Below, one piece after another: positions 47,391 through 57,700 of a stretch of DNA of 64,000 nucleotides (the first letter of the stretch is position 1; each line of letters begins with the position of its first letter). The translations under genes and the position numbers were made by a program. The notes under the pieces are model-generated. The model had not been told where the DNA came from. It searched no databases and saw only the letters and a list, made by a program, of their open reading frames with translations. The DNA comes from Candidatus Caenarcanales bacterium (lineage in GTDB: Bacteria > Cyanobacteriota > Vampirovibrionia > 2-02-FULL-35-15): NCBI GenBank assembly GCA_020050435.1, contig JAGVKQ010000027.1, forward strand, positions 1-64,000. Reading direction: 5' to 3'.

Positions 47391-48495
47391 CCTGAATAAA
47401 GTTGATGGTTTTTTTTTGCAACTCACTTTAGCTCTTTGTATTTTAGGATTAGTCTTTGCATTTAGCAGCTCTATTTATGAATCACATAGACTTACGAATA
47501 ATTTTTGGTCTTTAGGGCTAAAACAACTTTTTGCTTTTTCTATTGGCTCTTTTCTTTTATTTACTCTTTGGAAAATAAATTATAAATTTTTATTTGGAAT
47601 AACATGGCAGTTTGCAATAACCATGTTTGTTTTTATGTTATTGCTCTTCACCCCAATTGGTGTTACTAGCGGTGGTTCAAGTCGCTGGATTGACTTGGGA
47701 TTCTTTCAGATTCAACCTGCAGAAATCACAAAACTTGCAGTTGTTTTATTAATATCAAAATTCTTAACTCAATATAAATGGACTGATTTTAAAAAATACT
47801 ACTATCTTATTTTTTCTTTTATTCTTATTGGTTTGGTTCTAGGACAGCCAGACTTAGGTTCGGCAGGAATACTTATAATAATGACGTTAGTTTTACTTTT
47901 TTTATTTGGCTATCCTATATGGATACTGCTTCCTGGATGTGCTTTGGCTATTTGTGGAGTGATTTATAAAATCACCTCGACTCCATATCAAATGAGTAGA
48001 ATTAATTTTTGGCTTAGACCAGAACTTGATCCTCAGGGGCAGGGGTATAATCTTATTCAGGCAAAATATGCATTTGGTCTGGGTGGATTTTTTGGTGCTG
48101 GTCTTGGGAATTCTATACAAAAAGAAGTCGGGCATCTTCCCATTCCTCATGCAGACTTTATTTTTGCAGTAATTTCAGAAGAAATGGGTTTCCTTGGTGC
48201 TACTGCAATTTTAATTTTATACTTAGCCTGGATTTTAAGAGCAATTTATTTAGTTAACCAAGTTCAGGATAAATATGGAAGAATTTTAGGTAGTGGAATT
48301 GTTTATTTGATTACATTTCAGGCAGTAATAAATCTTACTGTAGCCAGTGGTCTAATACCTGTTACTGGAGTGACATTACCATTTTTTAGCTGTGGAGGAA
48401 CATCACTTATGGTTACCTTAGCAATGGTTGGGATACTGTTTAATATACTAAGTGAAAGTAATCAAAAAGAATTACAAAGAAAAACTTCTCCTTAA
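47341..48495 (+). CDS. ftsW: FtsW/RodA/SpoVE family SEDS protein
   Basis: SSRWIDLGFFQIQPAEITKLAVVLLISKFL; LGQPDLGSAGILIIMTLVLLFLFG; FAVISEEMGFLGA; GVTLPFFSCGGTSLMVTLAMVGIL. Start set at MRKEEELLKQL (50-bp overlap with murD). Confidence 0.94.
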   Translation: MRKEEELLKQLSKGLNSLNKVDGFFLQLTLALCILGLVFAFSSSIYESHRLTNNFWSLGLKQLFAFSIGSFLLFTLWKINYKFLFGITWQFAITMFVFMLLLFTPIGVTSGGSSRWIDLGFFQIQPAEITKLAVVLLISKFLTQYKWTDFKKYYYLIFSFILIGLVLGQPDLGSAGILIIMTLVLLFLFGYPIWILLPGCALAICGVIYKITSTPYQMSRINFWLRPELDPQGQGYNLIQAKYAFGLGGFFGAGLGNSIQKEVGHLPIPHADFIFAVISEEMGFLGATAILILYLAWILRAIYLVNQVQDKYGRILGSGIVYLITFQAVINLTVASGLIPVTGVTLPFFSCGGTSLMVTLAMVGILFNILSESNQKELQRKTSP

Positions 48496-48533
48496 TGTTC
48501 TTCTTGAAACTTTAGTCTTGTAACTTGAAACTT
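48496..48533. repeat. Second copy of the tgttcttcttgaaacttta... dispersed repeat
   Basis: Matches 21851-21888. Confidence 0.8.
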
Positions 48534-48534
48534 C

Positions 48535-49005
48535 CTAGACCGATCTACCTGTAGGATTAGGAGCAATAGCAAATAAAACTTCTGCTTCACAGGCTAAAAT
48601 GCCATCTACTGTAGCTGTACCTTTAAATTTACCTATCGGTCCTTTTATTTTTAAAAGTTCTACTTGGAGTATTAATTTATCTCCAGGAACTACTGGTTTT
48701 TTAAATCTAACACCATCTATTCCAGCAAAAAGTCCAATCATTCCTTTATACTCTTCTTTGCATAACATTGTTATGCAGCCTAATTGAGCTAAAGCTTCGA
48801 CAATAAGCACTCCTGGCATAATAGGATTTCCAGGGAAGTGACCTTGAAAAAATGGTTCATTACTCGTTAGATTTTTAAATCCAATACCTTTAATCCCTGG
48901 ATCTATGAAAGTCACCCTATCTACTAATAAAAAGGGGTATCTATGAGGGATTATTTCTCTAATTTTGTTTATATCAAAAACTGTTTCTAATGTTTCTGTA
49001 GTCAT
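48535..49005 (-). CDS. fabZ: 3-hydroxyacyl-ACP dehydratase FabZ
   Basis: [51 protein letters not shown]. Confidence 0.96.
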   Translation of the reverse strand: MTTETLETVFDINKIREIIPHRYPFLLVDRVTFIDPGIKGIGFKNLTSNEPFFQGHFPGNPIMPGVLIVEALAQLGCITMLCKEEYKGMIGLFAGIDGVRFKKPVVPGDKLILQVELLKIKGPIGKFKGTATVDGILACEAEVLFAIAPNPTGRSV

Positions 49006-49127
49006 AGTAAAAATATTTTAACATAGGCAGTGAATTTGGGTTTATTATCAGGTATGACATAAGATCGGCTCATTACTTCTTTCAAAACGTCATATCAATC
49101 CTATAATAATTATAGGTATATAAAAAA

Positions 49128-49565
49128 ATGGGTGAAGGTTTAGAAGTAATAATTTCAGCAGTACTGTCTAATTTTTTAGCACAGTTCTATAAATTTGTTT
49201 CACACCTTATCGTAAATAAAGAATTTAATTTTAAGAGACTTTTTCAAACAGGTGGAATGCCATCTAGTCATAGTTCTTTTATGATGGGCATGACTACTAG
49301 TGTAGGTTTAGTTAAAGGATTTAATACAGCTGAGTTTGCCATAGCATTAACCATTTCATTTGTAGTTATGTATGATGCTGCTGGTTTAAGAAGAGCCGTG
49401 GGAAGACAAGCTTCAGTCTTGAATCAGATTCTTGTTGAAGTGTTTTCTGAACATCCACATTTAAGTGGTCAAAAATTTCGTGAATTACTCGGGCATACTC
49501 CAGTAGAAGTTTTTATTGGTGCTGCTTTAGGGGCAGCCATAGCCGTTCTTGTTCATTGGTGGTAG
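49128..49565 (+). CDS. Divergent PAP2 family (DUF212, YuiD-like) membrane protein
   Basis: FQTGGMPSSHSSFMMGMTTSVGLVKGF; MYDAAGLRRAVGRQASVLNQI; LLGHTPVEVFIGAALG. Confidence 0.93.
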   Translation: MGEGLEVIISAVLSNFLAQFYKFVSHLIVNKEFNFKRLFQTGGMPSSHSSFMMGMTTSVGLVKGFNTAEFAIALTISFVVMYDAAGLRRAVGRQASVLNQILVEVFSEHPHLSGQKFRELLGHTPVEVFIGAALGAAIAVLVHWW

Positions 49566-49606
49566 ATTTAACTCTTTTTTAACTCTAATTTATTACTCTT
49601 TCAAAC

Positions 49607-50203
49607 ATGGATATCGGTCTCGTACGAGTAAAACTTAATGCTGCAGTTTTGTATGCTAAAGATGCATATAGGAAAATCTCTGTTGCTGAAAGAGATGAAT
49701 TAGACTTGCTGTCACCAAAATCCTCAATGTATTTTCTTCTGGGAAAGGGGACACCAAGTGTATTTGAAATTGAAAGGCATGAAGCTTTAGACCAAGCTGA
49801 AGGTAAAGAATGGTCTGAAATGGATTTTCATAATGATAAAGTTTTTGAAGCTTATGGAACTATAGACGATAAAGCTAATTTTGTAAATCAATTAAACCCA
49901 GAAGAATTAGAACTTTTAAAACTAACAATAGCTCAAAAAACTTTGCACAATTTAACGCTAGCTATTAGTTTGAATTACAATAGGCGTCCTGTCCCTGATA
50001 TTCAAAAAATAAAAAGAGACCTTGAATTTTGTGGATTAGCAGATCACCCACTTGTTTTAGATGGTTTAGAAAAAGCTCAGTGTCCACCTGAAGATGCTCC
50101 TAAACCAGATAATGGTGTAGGGAGACCATATGATTTGGGTGATTTTTATTGTGACAAAATGAGAGAATCCCTTTTATTTATAGAAACACACTTCAATTCT
50201 TAA
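49607..50203 (+). CDS. Protein of unknown function
   Basis: 198 aa ORF; no family recognised. Confidence 0.55.
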   Translation: MDIGLVRVKLNAAVLYAKDAYRKISVAERDELDLLSPKSSMYFLLGKGTPSVFEIERHEALDQAEGKEWSEMDFHNDKVFEAYGTIDDKANFVNQLNPEELELLKLTIAQKTLHNLTLAISLNYNRRPVPDIQKIKRDLEFCGLADHPLVLDGLEKAQCPPEDAPKPDNGVGRPYDLGDFYCDKMRESLLFIETHFNS

Positions 50204-50238
50204 GCTAGGCAAGGGTACGTACCTTCAAGGTTTGCCAG

Positions 50239-50266
50239 GAAAGCGAGGTTTGCAAACCTCGCTTTC
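50239..50266. repeat. 28-bp perfect palindrome gaaagcgaggtttgcaaacctcgctttc
   Basis: Abuts the thrB stop codon, between convergent genes. Confidence 0.9.
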
Positions 50267-51183
50267 TACTTAATCACAAGGCTTTCTACTTTAGCGCCAT
50301 CCGTGGCTACGCTTAAAACTCTGTAAGTACTTTTAACTTTAAATTCAAGCCATTTTTCTTGAATTACTTTTCCAATTTGTTCTGCTTTTTCTTTTCCAAT
50401 TGTAAATGCAGCTAATGTAGGACCTGCTCCTGATAAGGTCGCACCATATGCTCCAGCTTTAATAGCAGCACTGAAAATAGTATCCATTCCTGGAATTAAA
50501 TCTTTTCTAAATGGTTGGTGAAGTCTATCTTGAAATCCAATTTTTAAACCTTCAAAATCTTTATTTAACAAACATGAAAGTAAATAAGCAGTTCTACTTA
50601 CATTAAAAGTAGCATCACCATAAGTAAGGTTTGCTGGTAATAATTCTCTGGAGATTCTAGTAGGTAATTCGAAATCTGGTGTAACTACCACTATTAAAAG
50701 CTCTTTAGGCCAAGGAAACTGACTTACATAGACATTGTCATCAGAGGAGACGGAGATAGTTAAACCACCATAAATAGCAGCAGCACAGTTATCAGGATGC
50801 CCTTCAATTTTTGTAGCTAAACTTAAAATGTCTGATTTCTTTAATTCATTTCCCATCAAGTGATTTGCAGCTAATAGTCCACTGACTACTGCACTGGCAC
50901 TAGAGCCCAGTCCTGCTGAAAGTGGAATATTACAGTTTATATCTACTTCAATTCCAGGGGGACTTTTTTTCAAAAATTTAAATGCTTCACAGAATGACTT
51001 GTAAACAAGATTTGTACTGTCTTCTGGTAATTTATTTGAATTGGTTTGATTTATTTTTAAACCATCTTTAGTAACTCTAAAAGTAAAATCATTATATAAA
51101 TCTAATGCAAGTGAAAGAGTGTCAAACCCTGGTCCAAGATTTGCAGTGGATGCGGGTACGTTAACTTTAAAAACTTCTGACAT
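50266..51183 (-). CDS. thrB: Homoserine kinase ThrB
   Basis: VNVPASTANLGPGFDTLSLALDLYN; IPLSAGLGSSASAVVSGLLAAN; AYGATLSGAGPTLAAF. Confidence 0.94.
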   Translation of the reverse strand: MSEVFKVNVPASTANLGPGFDTLSLALDLYNDFTFRVTKDGLKINQTNSNKLPEDSTNLVYKSFCEAFKFLKKSPPGIEVDINCNIPLSAGLGSSASAVVSGLLAANHLMGNELKKSDILSLATKIEGHPDNCAAAIYGGLTISVSSDDNVYVSQFPWPKELLIVVVTPDFELPTRISRELLPANLTYGDATFNVSRTAYLLSCLLNKDFEGLKIGFQDRLHQPFRKDLIPGMDTIFSAAIKAGAYGATLSGAGPTLAAFTIGKEKAEQIGKVIQEKWLEFKVKSTYRVLSVATDGAKVESLVIK

Positions 51184-51913
51184 TTTGACCTTCTTTTGCT
51201 AAAAGCCCTTCAACAATTTCTAAATCTTCTTTATAAGTAATTTTAATGTTTTTTCTGCTACCTATTACTAGATTAACAGGTTTTCCCATAAGTTCTACTA
51301 GCTTGGCTTCATCAGTTGCAACACTGTTCGAAAGATTGGATTTTTCATATACATTTTTCAGGAGATTATAAGAAAAAATCTGAGGAGTTTGTATTTGATA
51401 AAGAGAATCCCTATTAATAGTTTTTTCTATATACAATTCGTCTTTATCAGATAAGCCTTTCTTAATCGTATCTACAACTGGTACACAAAGAATAGCTGCT
51501 CCAGATTTAAGAGCAGAACTAATACATTTTTTTACATCATTGATTTCAAATAATGGTCTTCCAACATCATGAATTAAAACTAAATCAGTATTTTTAGATA
51601 AAGCTTTAAATCCATTTTGTACTGATTCTTGTCTTAATTCCCCACCTGGAACACTTTTAATTTCTACTGTACTTTTATTCTTAAAACTACTAATTAAAAT
51701 ATTTGTTTCTTCTGTGTCATTAGTAACAATGACTATTTCTTTTAAATTATCCAGCTGAATAAACTTTTCAAGAGAATAATAAAGAAGAGGTTTCCCGTTG
51801 ACTTTAAGAAATTGTTTACTTTCATTCAATCCAAGTCTGGATGCACTTCCAGCTGCAGCGATAATTACGGAAAGAGCTGCTGGTTTATGGTTAGATGGTA
51901 TTTCTTTTGACAT
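51167..51913 (-). CDS. ispD: 2-C-methyl-D-erythritol 4-phosphate cytidylyltransferase IspD
   Basis: SVIIAAAGSASRLGLNESKQFLKVNGKPLLYYSLEKF; LVLIHDVGRPLF; YQIQTPQIFSYNLL. Confidence 0.94.
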   Translation of the reverse strand: MSKEIPSNHKPAALSVIIAAAGSASRLGLNESKQFLKVNGKPLLYYSLEKFIQLDNLKEIVIVTNDTEETNILISSFKNKSTVEIKSVPGGELRQESVQNGFKALSKNTDLVLIHDVGRPLFEINDVKKCISSALKSGAAILCVPVVDTIKKGLSDKDELYIEKTINRDSLYQIQTPQIFSYNLLKNVYEKSNLSNSVATDEAKLVELMGKPVNLVIGSRKNIKITYKEDLEIVEGLLAKEGQNVRSF

Positions 51914-51937
51914 ATAGGCAACTCAACAAGACCGTAC

Positions 51938-51958
51938 AGACGCCCCATCGGGGCGTCT
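51938..51958. repeat. Palindrome agacgcccc-atc-ggggcgtct (nrnA-ispD gap)
   Basis: 9-bp perfect arms. Confidence 0.85.
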
Positions 51959-51960
51959 CT

Positions 51961-52941
51961 TCAAATGCCTTTTCGATATTCTTCCACCACTTTATTTAAA
52001 ATAATGTCCCTCACTTCACTCAAAGGTTTCTTTATATTTATTCCAGCAGCCCTTTTATGACCACCACCACCAAGCTCCATAGCTATTTTACTTACATCAA
52101 AATCAGTGTTTGACCTAAGACTAACTTTCGTTTCATTTTGATCTTCTCTCAGAAAAATCCCTACTTTAACCCCTTTTGCTCTCATCATGTGATCTGCAAT
52201 GTCATCAGTATCTTCTCCTGTAGCAGAATTTAATTTCATGGTTTCTTGATTTAGAAATGTCCAGGCTATTTCTCCACTTTCAAGAAGTTTGATGTCATTT
52301 ATTGCTGATCCAAAAACTTTTATAGCTTTAAATGGTCTTTCAAGGAAAGCTTTTCTATAAACAGTAGTATATTCTGCTCCACTTTCTATTAGTTCAGCTC
52401 CCCATCTAAGTGCTTCTGCATTGGTATTTGTATGAGCAAAGCATGCTGTATCGGTTAGAAGAGTTGTATATAAAAGAGTAGCTATTTCTTTACTTAAATT
52501 TATTTTTAATTCTTTAGCTAACCAGCTAACAACCTGTCCCGTGCTGGTGGCATCGGCTTCTATCCAGTTTAAAGTAGCAAATTTTTCATTTGAAATATGA
52601 TGATCTATGTTTATTGTCTTCTTTGCTTTTGACCACAGCGTTTGAGCTTTTCCTAATCTTTTTACCGATCCACAATCCAGGCTAAATGCTAAATCATAAT
52701 CATTTTGAAGACTTTTATCATCTGGTAATTTTACAAGATCAGTAAATGGAAGAAATTTATAAATTTCGGGTACTGGGTCAGAAATTGCATGGTCTACGCT
52801 ATGTCCTAAATCCTTGAGAATTTTACCTATTGCTAGCATGGAACCTAGTGTATCTCCATCAGGATTTTGATGAGAAAGTACTAAGCTCTTTTTAGAGGAT
52901 TTAATGGCAGATATTATTTCTTGTAGTACTTGGGTATTCAT
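51961..52941 (-). CDS. nrnA: DHH/DHHA1 phosphoesterase (NrnA-like oligoribonuclease/pAp phosphatase)
   Basis: LVLSHQNPDGDTLGSMLAIG; TINIDHHISNEKFATLNWI; ATSTGQVV; MELGGGGHKRAAG. Confidence 0.9.
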   Translation of the reverse strand: MNTQVLQEIISAIKSSKKSLVLSHQNPDGDTLGSMLAIGKILKDLGHSVDHAISDPVPEIYKFLPFTDLVKLPDDKSLQNDYDLAFSLDCGSVKRLGKAQTLWSKAKKTINIDHHISNEKFATLNWIEADATSTGQVVSWLAKELKINLSKEIATLLYTTLLTDTACFAHTNTNAEALRWGAELIESGAEYTTVYRKAFLERPFKAIKVFGSAINDIKLLESGEIAWTFLNQETMKLNSATGEDTDDIADHMMRAKGVKVGIFLREDQNETKVSLRSNTDFDVSKIAMELGGGGHKRAAGINIKKPLSEVRDIILNKVVEEYRKGI

Positions 52942-52986
52942 AAACCAGCTCTTTTATCAAAACAACAAATAGATTATACTCTAATT

Positions 52987-53334
52987 ATGACAAGTGATAC
53001 TAGCGATTGCATTTTTTGCAAAGTAGTAAAAAAAGAAATAGCAGCAAAAATCATTTACGAAAATGATGATTTCATTGCTTTTGATGACATTAAGCCAGTT
53101 AGCCCTTTCCATGCACTTGTCATACCTAAAAAACATTATAAAAATCTACTTGAAGTTGATGATGTAAATCTTCTAGGAAAACTTATGACTTCTGTTCAAG
53201 AAGTCGCTAAAAAAAATAATTTATCAGATGGTTTTAGAACGGCTATTAATACTGGTGATAATGGTGGTCAGACAGTTTACCATTTACATGTTCACATCTT
53301 AGGTGGGAGATTTCATAAGTGGCCACCAGGGTAG
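52987..53334 (+). CDS. HIT family protein
   Basis: CIFCKVVKKEIAAKIIYENDDFIAFDDIKPVSPFHALVIPKKH...GGQTVYHLHVHILGGR (HxHxH). Start set at MTSDTSDC. Confidence 0.94.
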   Translation: MTSDTSDCIFCKVVKKEIAAKIIYENDDFIAFDDIKPVSPFHALVIPKKHYKNLLEVDDVNLLGKLMTSVQEVAKKNNLSDGFRTAINTGDNGGQTVYHLHVHILGGRFHKWPPG

Positions 53335-53364
53335 AACGGTTAATGGTTGATAGTTGATGGTTAA

Positions 53365-54696
53365 ATGCAAAATATTCTTTTTATTCTTTCTATTCTAGCT
53401 GTTAAAACAGTAGCTTTTTTTATATCATTTCTTAAATTAGGACAGGCATCAAATCTTCCAGGCAAAATTGCATTAAAAATTAAAAAAGATATTTTAAAAC
53501 AACTTAAATTTAATGAAGACTTGAAAATCATTGTAATAACAGGGACTAATGGGAAAAGTACCACTAGTGGCATGCTTACTAGTATTTTTAGAGCTACAGG
53601 AAAAACAGTTATAACAAATAGTGCAGGAGCCAATCTATTAACGGGGATTATAACTACTCTATGTAGAAATTCTTCTTTACTTGGAAAAATCAATGCTGAC
53701 TTTTTAGTTCTTGAAGTAGATGAGGCTACATTAAAATATATTACAGAAGCTTTAAAAGTAGATTTGATCTTAGTTACGAATCTCTTTAGGGATCAATTAG
53801 ATAGATTTGGTGAACTTGACACCACTGCGAAATTAATAGAAGAAGGAATTAAAAAATCAAAAAATGCACAAATTGTTTTAAATGCAGATGATCCAAGAGT
53901 AGCTTTCTTAAAAACAGAAACTACTCAAAAGAAAATTTATTACGGGTTGTCTTCTATTTCAAATGATGAAAATAGTTTAAGTTTGTCTGAATGGATGAAA
54001 GATCCAGAAGAGGAAGATTATAAATGTTCACATCGTGAAATTCAAAAACCAGAATTAAATTTTCTAATCTCTGATATTAAAACTGATCATTTGAGCACTT
54101 ATTTTAACTTAATTGAAGTTTCCAATAATCTTCAAAAAAGCAATTTTTTCTTACCAATGGTCGGGATATTTAATCTTTATAATGCAGCAAGTGCCATTGC
54201 TATAGCAAAAACAATATCAAGTCCTACTCAAATGCAGATTCAAAAAGCTTTTCAGGCATATTCTACTTTATTTGGTCGAGGAGAAAAAATAGCCGTAAAA
54301 AATAAGACTGCATGGATTTATCTTATAAAAAACCCAATTGGTACTACAGAGGTTTTAAAAACTTTATCTAAAGCACCTAATGCACGATTTTTAATAGCTA
54401 TAAATGATAACTTCGCTGATGGAAGAGATGTTTCCTGGCTTTGGGATGCAAGATTTGAACTTTTGTCAAATAGTAAAAAAGAAATATTTGTATCCGGTAA
54501 AAGGGCTTTCGATATGGCACTTAGATTAAAATATGCAAATGTAAAACAAGATTTAATTAAAGTAAATGAAAATATAAAAACAGCTTTATATAATGCTCTG
54601 AATACCTTAGAAGATGGTGAAACTCTGTATGTCTTGCCTACTTATACCGTATTGCTTGAGATGCAAAGAAAGAAACTATGTAAGAGTGTAAAGTGA
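53365..54696 (+). CDS. MurT-like Mur ligase family protein (DUF1727)
   Basis: IIVITGTNGKSTTSGMLTSIFRATGKTVITNSAGANLLTGIITTL; EVDEATLKYI; LVTNLFRDQLDRFGELD; C-terminal IAINDNFADGRDVSWLWDARFE. Confidence 0.9.
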   Translation: MQNILFILSILAVKTVAFFISFLKLGQASNLPGKIALKIKKDILKQLKFNEDLKIIVITGTNGKSTTSGMLTSIFRATGKTVITNSAGANLLTGIITTLCRNSSLLGKINADFLVLEVDEATLKYITEALKVDLILVTNLFRDQLDRFGELDTTAKLIEEGIKKSKNAQIVLNADDPRVAFLKTETTQKKIYYGLSSISNDENSLSLSEWMKDPEEEDYKCSHREIQKPELNFLISDIKTDHLSTYFNLIEVSNNLQKSNFFLPMVGIFNLYNAASAIAIAKTISSPTQMQIQKAFQAYSTLFGRGEKIAVKNKTAWIYLIKNPIGTTEVLKTLSKAPNARFLIAINDNFADGRDVSWLWDARFELLSNSKKEIFVSGKRAFDMALRLKYANVKQDLIKVNENIKTALYNALNTLEDGETLYVLPTYTVLLEMQRKKLCKSVK

Positions 54697-54720
54697 TGTT
54701 ATAATTAACAGTTCGCTCAC

Positions 54721-57700
54721 ATGATCATAGATAAATTAAAAGAAGAATTTTTAAACTGCCGGGTAGGACAAACTGTTATACCTAGACTTAAAGCTCAAAG
54801 GGGTAGCGAGCTATATTTCCATGGCATTACAGATCCAGCAAAACCTTTTTTCTTAAGCTCACTTATTAAGCCTGTTAATAGAACAATTTTATTTCTTGCA
54901 AATGATATCAATTCAGCACTTTCTATTTATTTTGAAGTTGTTAACCTGACAAATCTTCCTGTTTTTTACTTCCCCTCTCAAGAAGTGTCACCCTATGATC
55001 AAATATCTAGTGATGCTGAGGTTATTTCTCATCAGTCAAGAACAATATTGCATTTGTTGAATAAAAATGAACCTTGCCTAATTATTTCAACTGCCAAATG
55101 TCTACTTGAGAAAATTTGGAATAAAGATGATTTGAAAAATAATATTTTTGAAATTAATCATGATACAAAAATAGAGCCTCAAGAACTTGCAAATAAATTA
55201 GCAAGACTGGGATATAAAAAAGTGCAAGCAGCTACTAGTAGAGGTGAGTTTAGTATTCGTGGGGATATTTTTGATATTTATCCTATGTGTGGTGATTCTA
55301 GTCGTATTGAGTTCTTTGGAGATGAAATTGAGGCAATAAGAACATTCTTAACTACTACTCAGAGATCTCAAGAGAATACAAATTCAATTTTAATCTCACC
55401 TAGATTTCATGTACTAGATGTTGAAAATAATATAAGTAAGCTTGAAGAGAAAATTCTTTCTATTGCATCTAATGAAGAATTAAAAGAAGTTGCACGTAAA
55501 GATCTAGAAGAAATTAAAACAAATCCATTCTCTGAAATTGTTGAATATTACTCATTGTTTTTAAATCAGAGAAACTCTTCTCTTTTTGACTATTTGTCAG
55601 ATGATGCTTTGATTATTGTAGATGACTATGAATCGAATGCACATTTGCTTAAATCCTGGTTTGATAGAAATGCAGATATTAAGAATGAATTGGAAAAGAA
55701 AAATAAAATAATTCCTTTGCCTGTACCTTTACTGCATGAAAAAGATTCTATTCTAAGTAGTTTGAAAAAATATTCGATTTCTTATCTTGCAATGTTTGAT
55801 GTTTTTGAAAGCAGAAATCCAGAGTCTAGTGTTAGTCTGCAAACAATAAATCTAGGACTAGAGCCATCTCTTAGGTTCCATAATCAGATTGAAAAATTTA
55901 TTGAAACAACTAAAGAATGGATTGAGTTAAATAATAAAATAGTGATTTTTTCAGATCAGCCTCAAAGAGTTAAAGGTGTTTTAAAAGAATGGAATATTTC
56001 TAGTTTATATACTGATGAAATTAGGGATGGTGATTTTGAAAAAGGACATATATTTATAGCAAGAGAAGGAACAGTAAATGGTTTTAAAATACCTTCTGCA
56101 GGTTTAATCATTCTTACTGATCAGGAAATCTTTGGTACAAAAAGAAAAGCCACTCTTCTCAGAAAAACATCTAAGAGTGATAAGTATGATTATTATTCCA
56201 GTATTGAAGATTTGAAACCAAACGATTTTGTTGTTCATATAAAACATGGAGTAGGAAGATATAAAGGGCTAGTAAAAGTATCCCTGGATAATACCTCACG
56301 AGAGTATCTCCTAGTTGAGTATGCTTCTGATGGAAAACTTTATTTACCCGTAGAACAAATAAATCTTCTTTATCGATATAGAGGCTCTGGTGACTCTGGA
56401 CCTAAGCTTTCTAAATTAGGTGGAGCTGATTGGGAATTAACCAAGAAAAAAGTTAAAAAAGCAGTTAAAAAAGTTGCTGAGGATCTTTTAAATCTTTATA
56501 CGGCTAGATCTAAGATGGAAGGGCATGCTTTTAATCCAGACACTCATTGGCAAGTTGAAATGGAAGAAGCATTTTTATATACAGAAACTCCTGATCAATG
56601 GAAAGCTATTTGTGATGTTAAGGCAGATATGGAATCGACTAAGCCTACAGATAGGCTTATTTGTGGAGATGTAGGTTTTGGTAAAACAGAAGTAGCTATA
56701 AGAGCAATTTTTAAAGCTGTTTTATCTAATAAACAAGTTGCCGTTTTAGTACCTACCACTATTCTTGCTCAGCAACATTTTAACGTTATTTCAGAAAGAC
56801 TTGCTCCTTATCCTGTTAGGATAGGGCTTTTAAGTAGATTTGTAAGTCCACGAGAACAAAAAAATGTTATTGCAAAACTAACACTTGGTGAACTTGATGT
56901 AGTTATTGGTACTCATAGACTATTACAAAAAGATGTAATGTTTAAGGATTTAGGATTAGTTGTTATAGATGAAGAACAACGTTTTGGAGTGATTCATAAA
57001 GAAAGATTGAAGCAGCTTAGAGTGACTGTAGATGTTATTACTCTAAGTGCTACACCAATTCCAAGAACTCTTCACATGGCATTAACTGGTGCTAGGGACA
57101 TGTCCTTAATTAATACCCCACCTACAAACAGGTTGCCTATTAAAACTTTTGTTCAGGAATTTAAACCCACGATCGTTAAGACTGCTATTTTGCATGAATT
57201 AGAACGTGGTGGGCAAGTCTATTTTGTTCATAATAGAGTTGAAAGTATTTATAAAACAGCTGCTTATATTCAAGAGCTTGTTCCTGAAGCAAAAACTACA
57301 ATTGCTCATGGTCAAATGAATGAAAAAGAGCTTGAAAGTGTAATGTTTGACTTCTCGTCAAAAATATTTAATGTATTGGTTTGTACTACCATTATTGAAT
57401 CTGGATTAGATATTCCGAATGTCAACACAATAATTGTTGATAATGCTGATCAAATGGGACTTGCACAGCTCTACCAATTAAGAGGTCGTGTAGGGAGATC
57501 TGATCTTCAGGCTTATGCTTATTGTTTATACCCTGAGGATAGGGTTTTGACAGAGACAGCTAAAAATAGATTAATGGCAATAAAAGAGTTTTCTACTCTT
57601 GGTTCTGGATATCAGATTGCACTTAGGGATATGGAAATAAGGGGTGTTGGAAATGTTTTAGGGTCCGAACAGCATGGACATATGATATCTGTAGGCTTTG

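Noticed and set aside
49607-50203. 198-aa ORF as a toxin or defence gene
   Set aside because: No recognisable motif and no partner; left as unknown.
53335-53363. ggttaatggttgatagttgatggtt short repeat
   Set aside because: Short degenerate repeat only; no second copy in the window and no functional sign.
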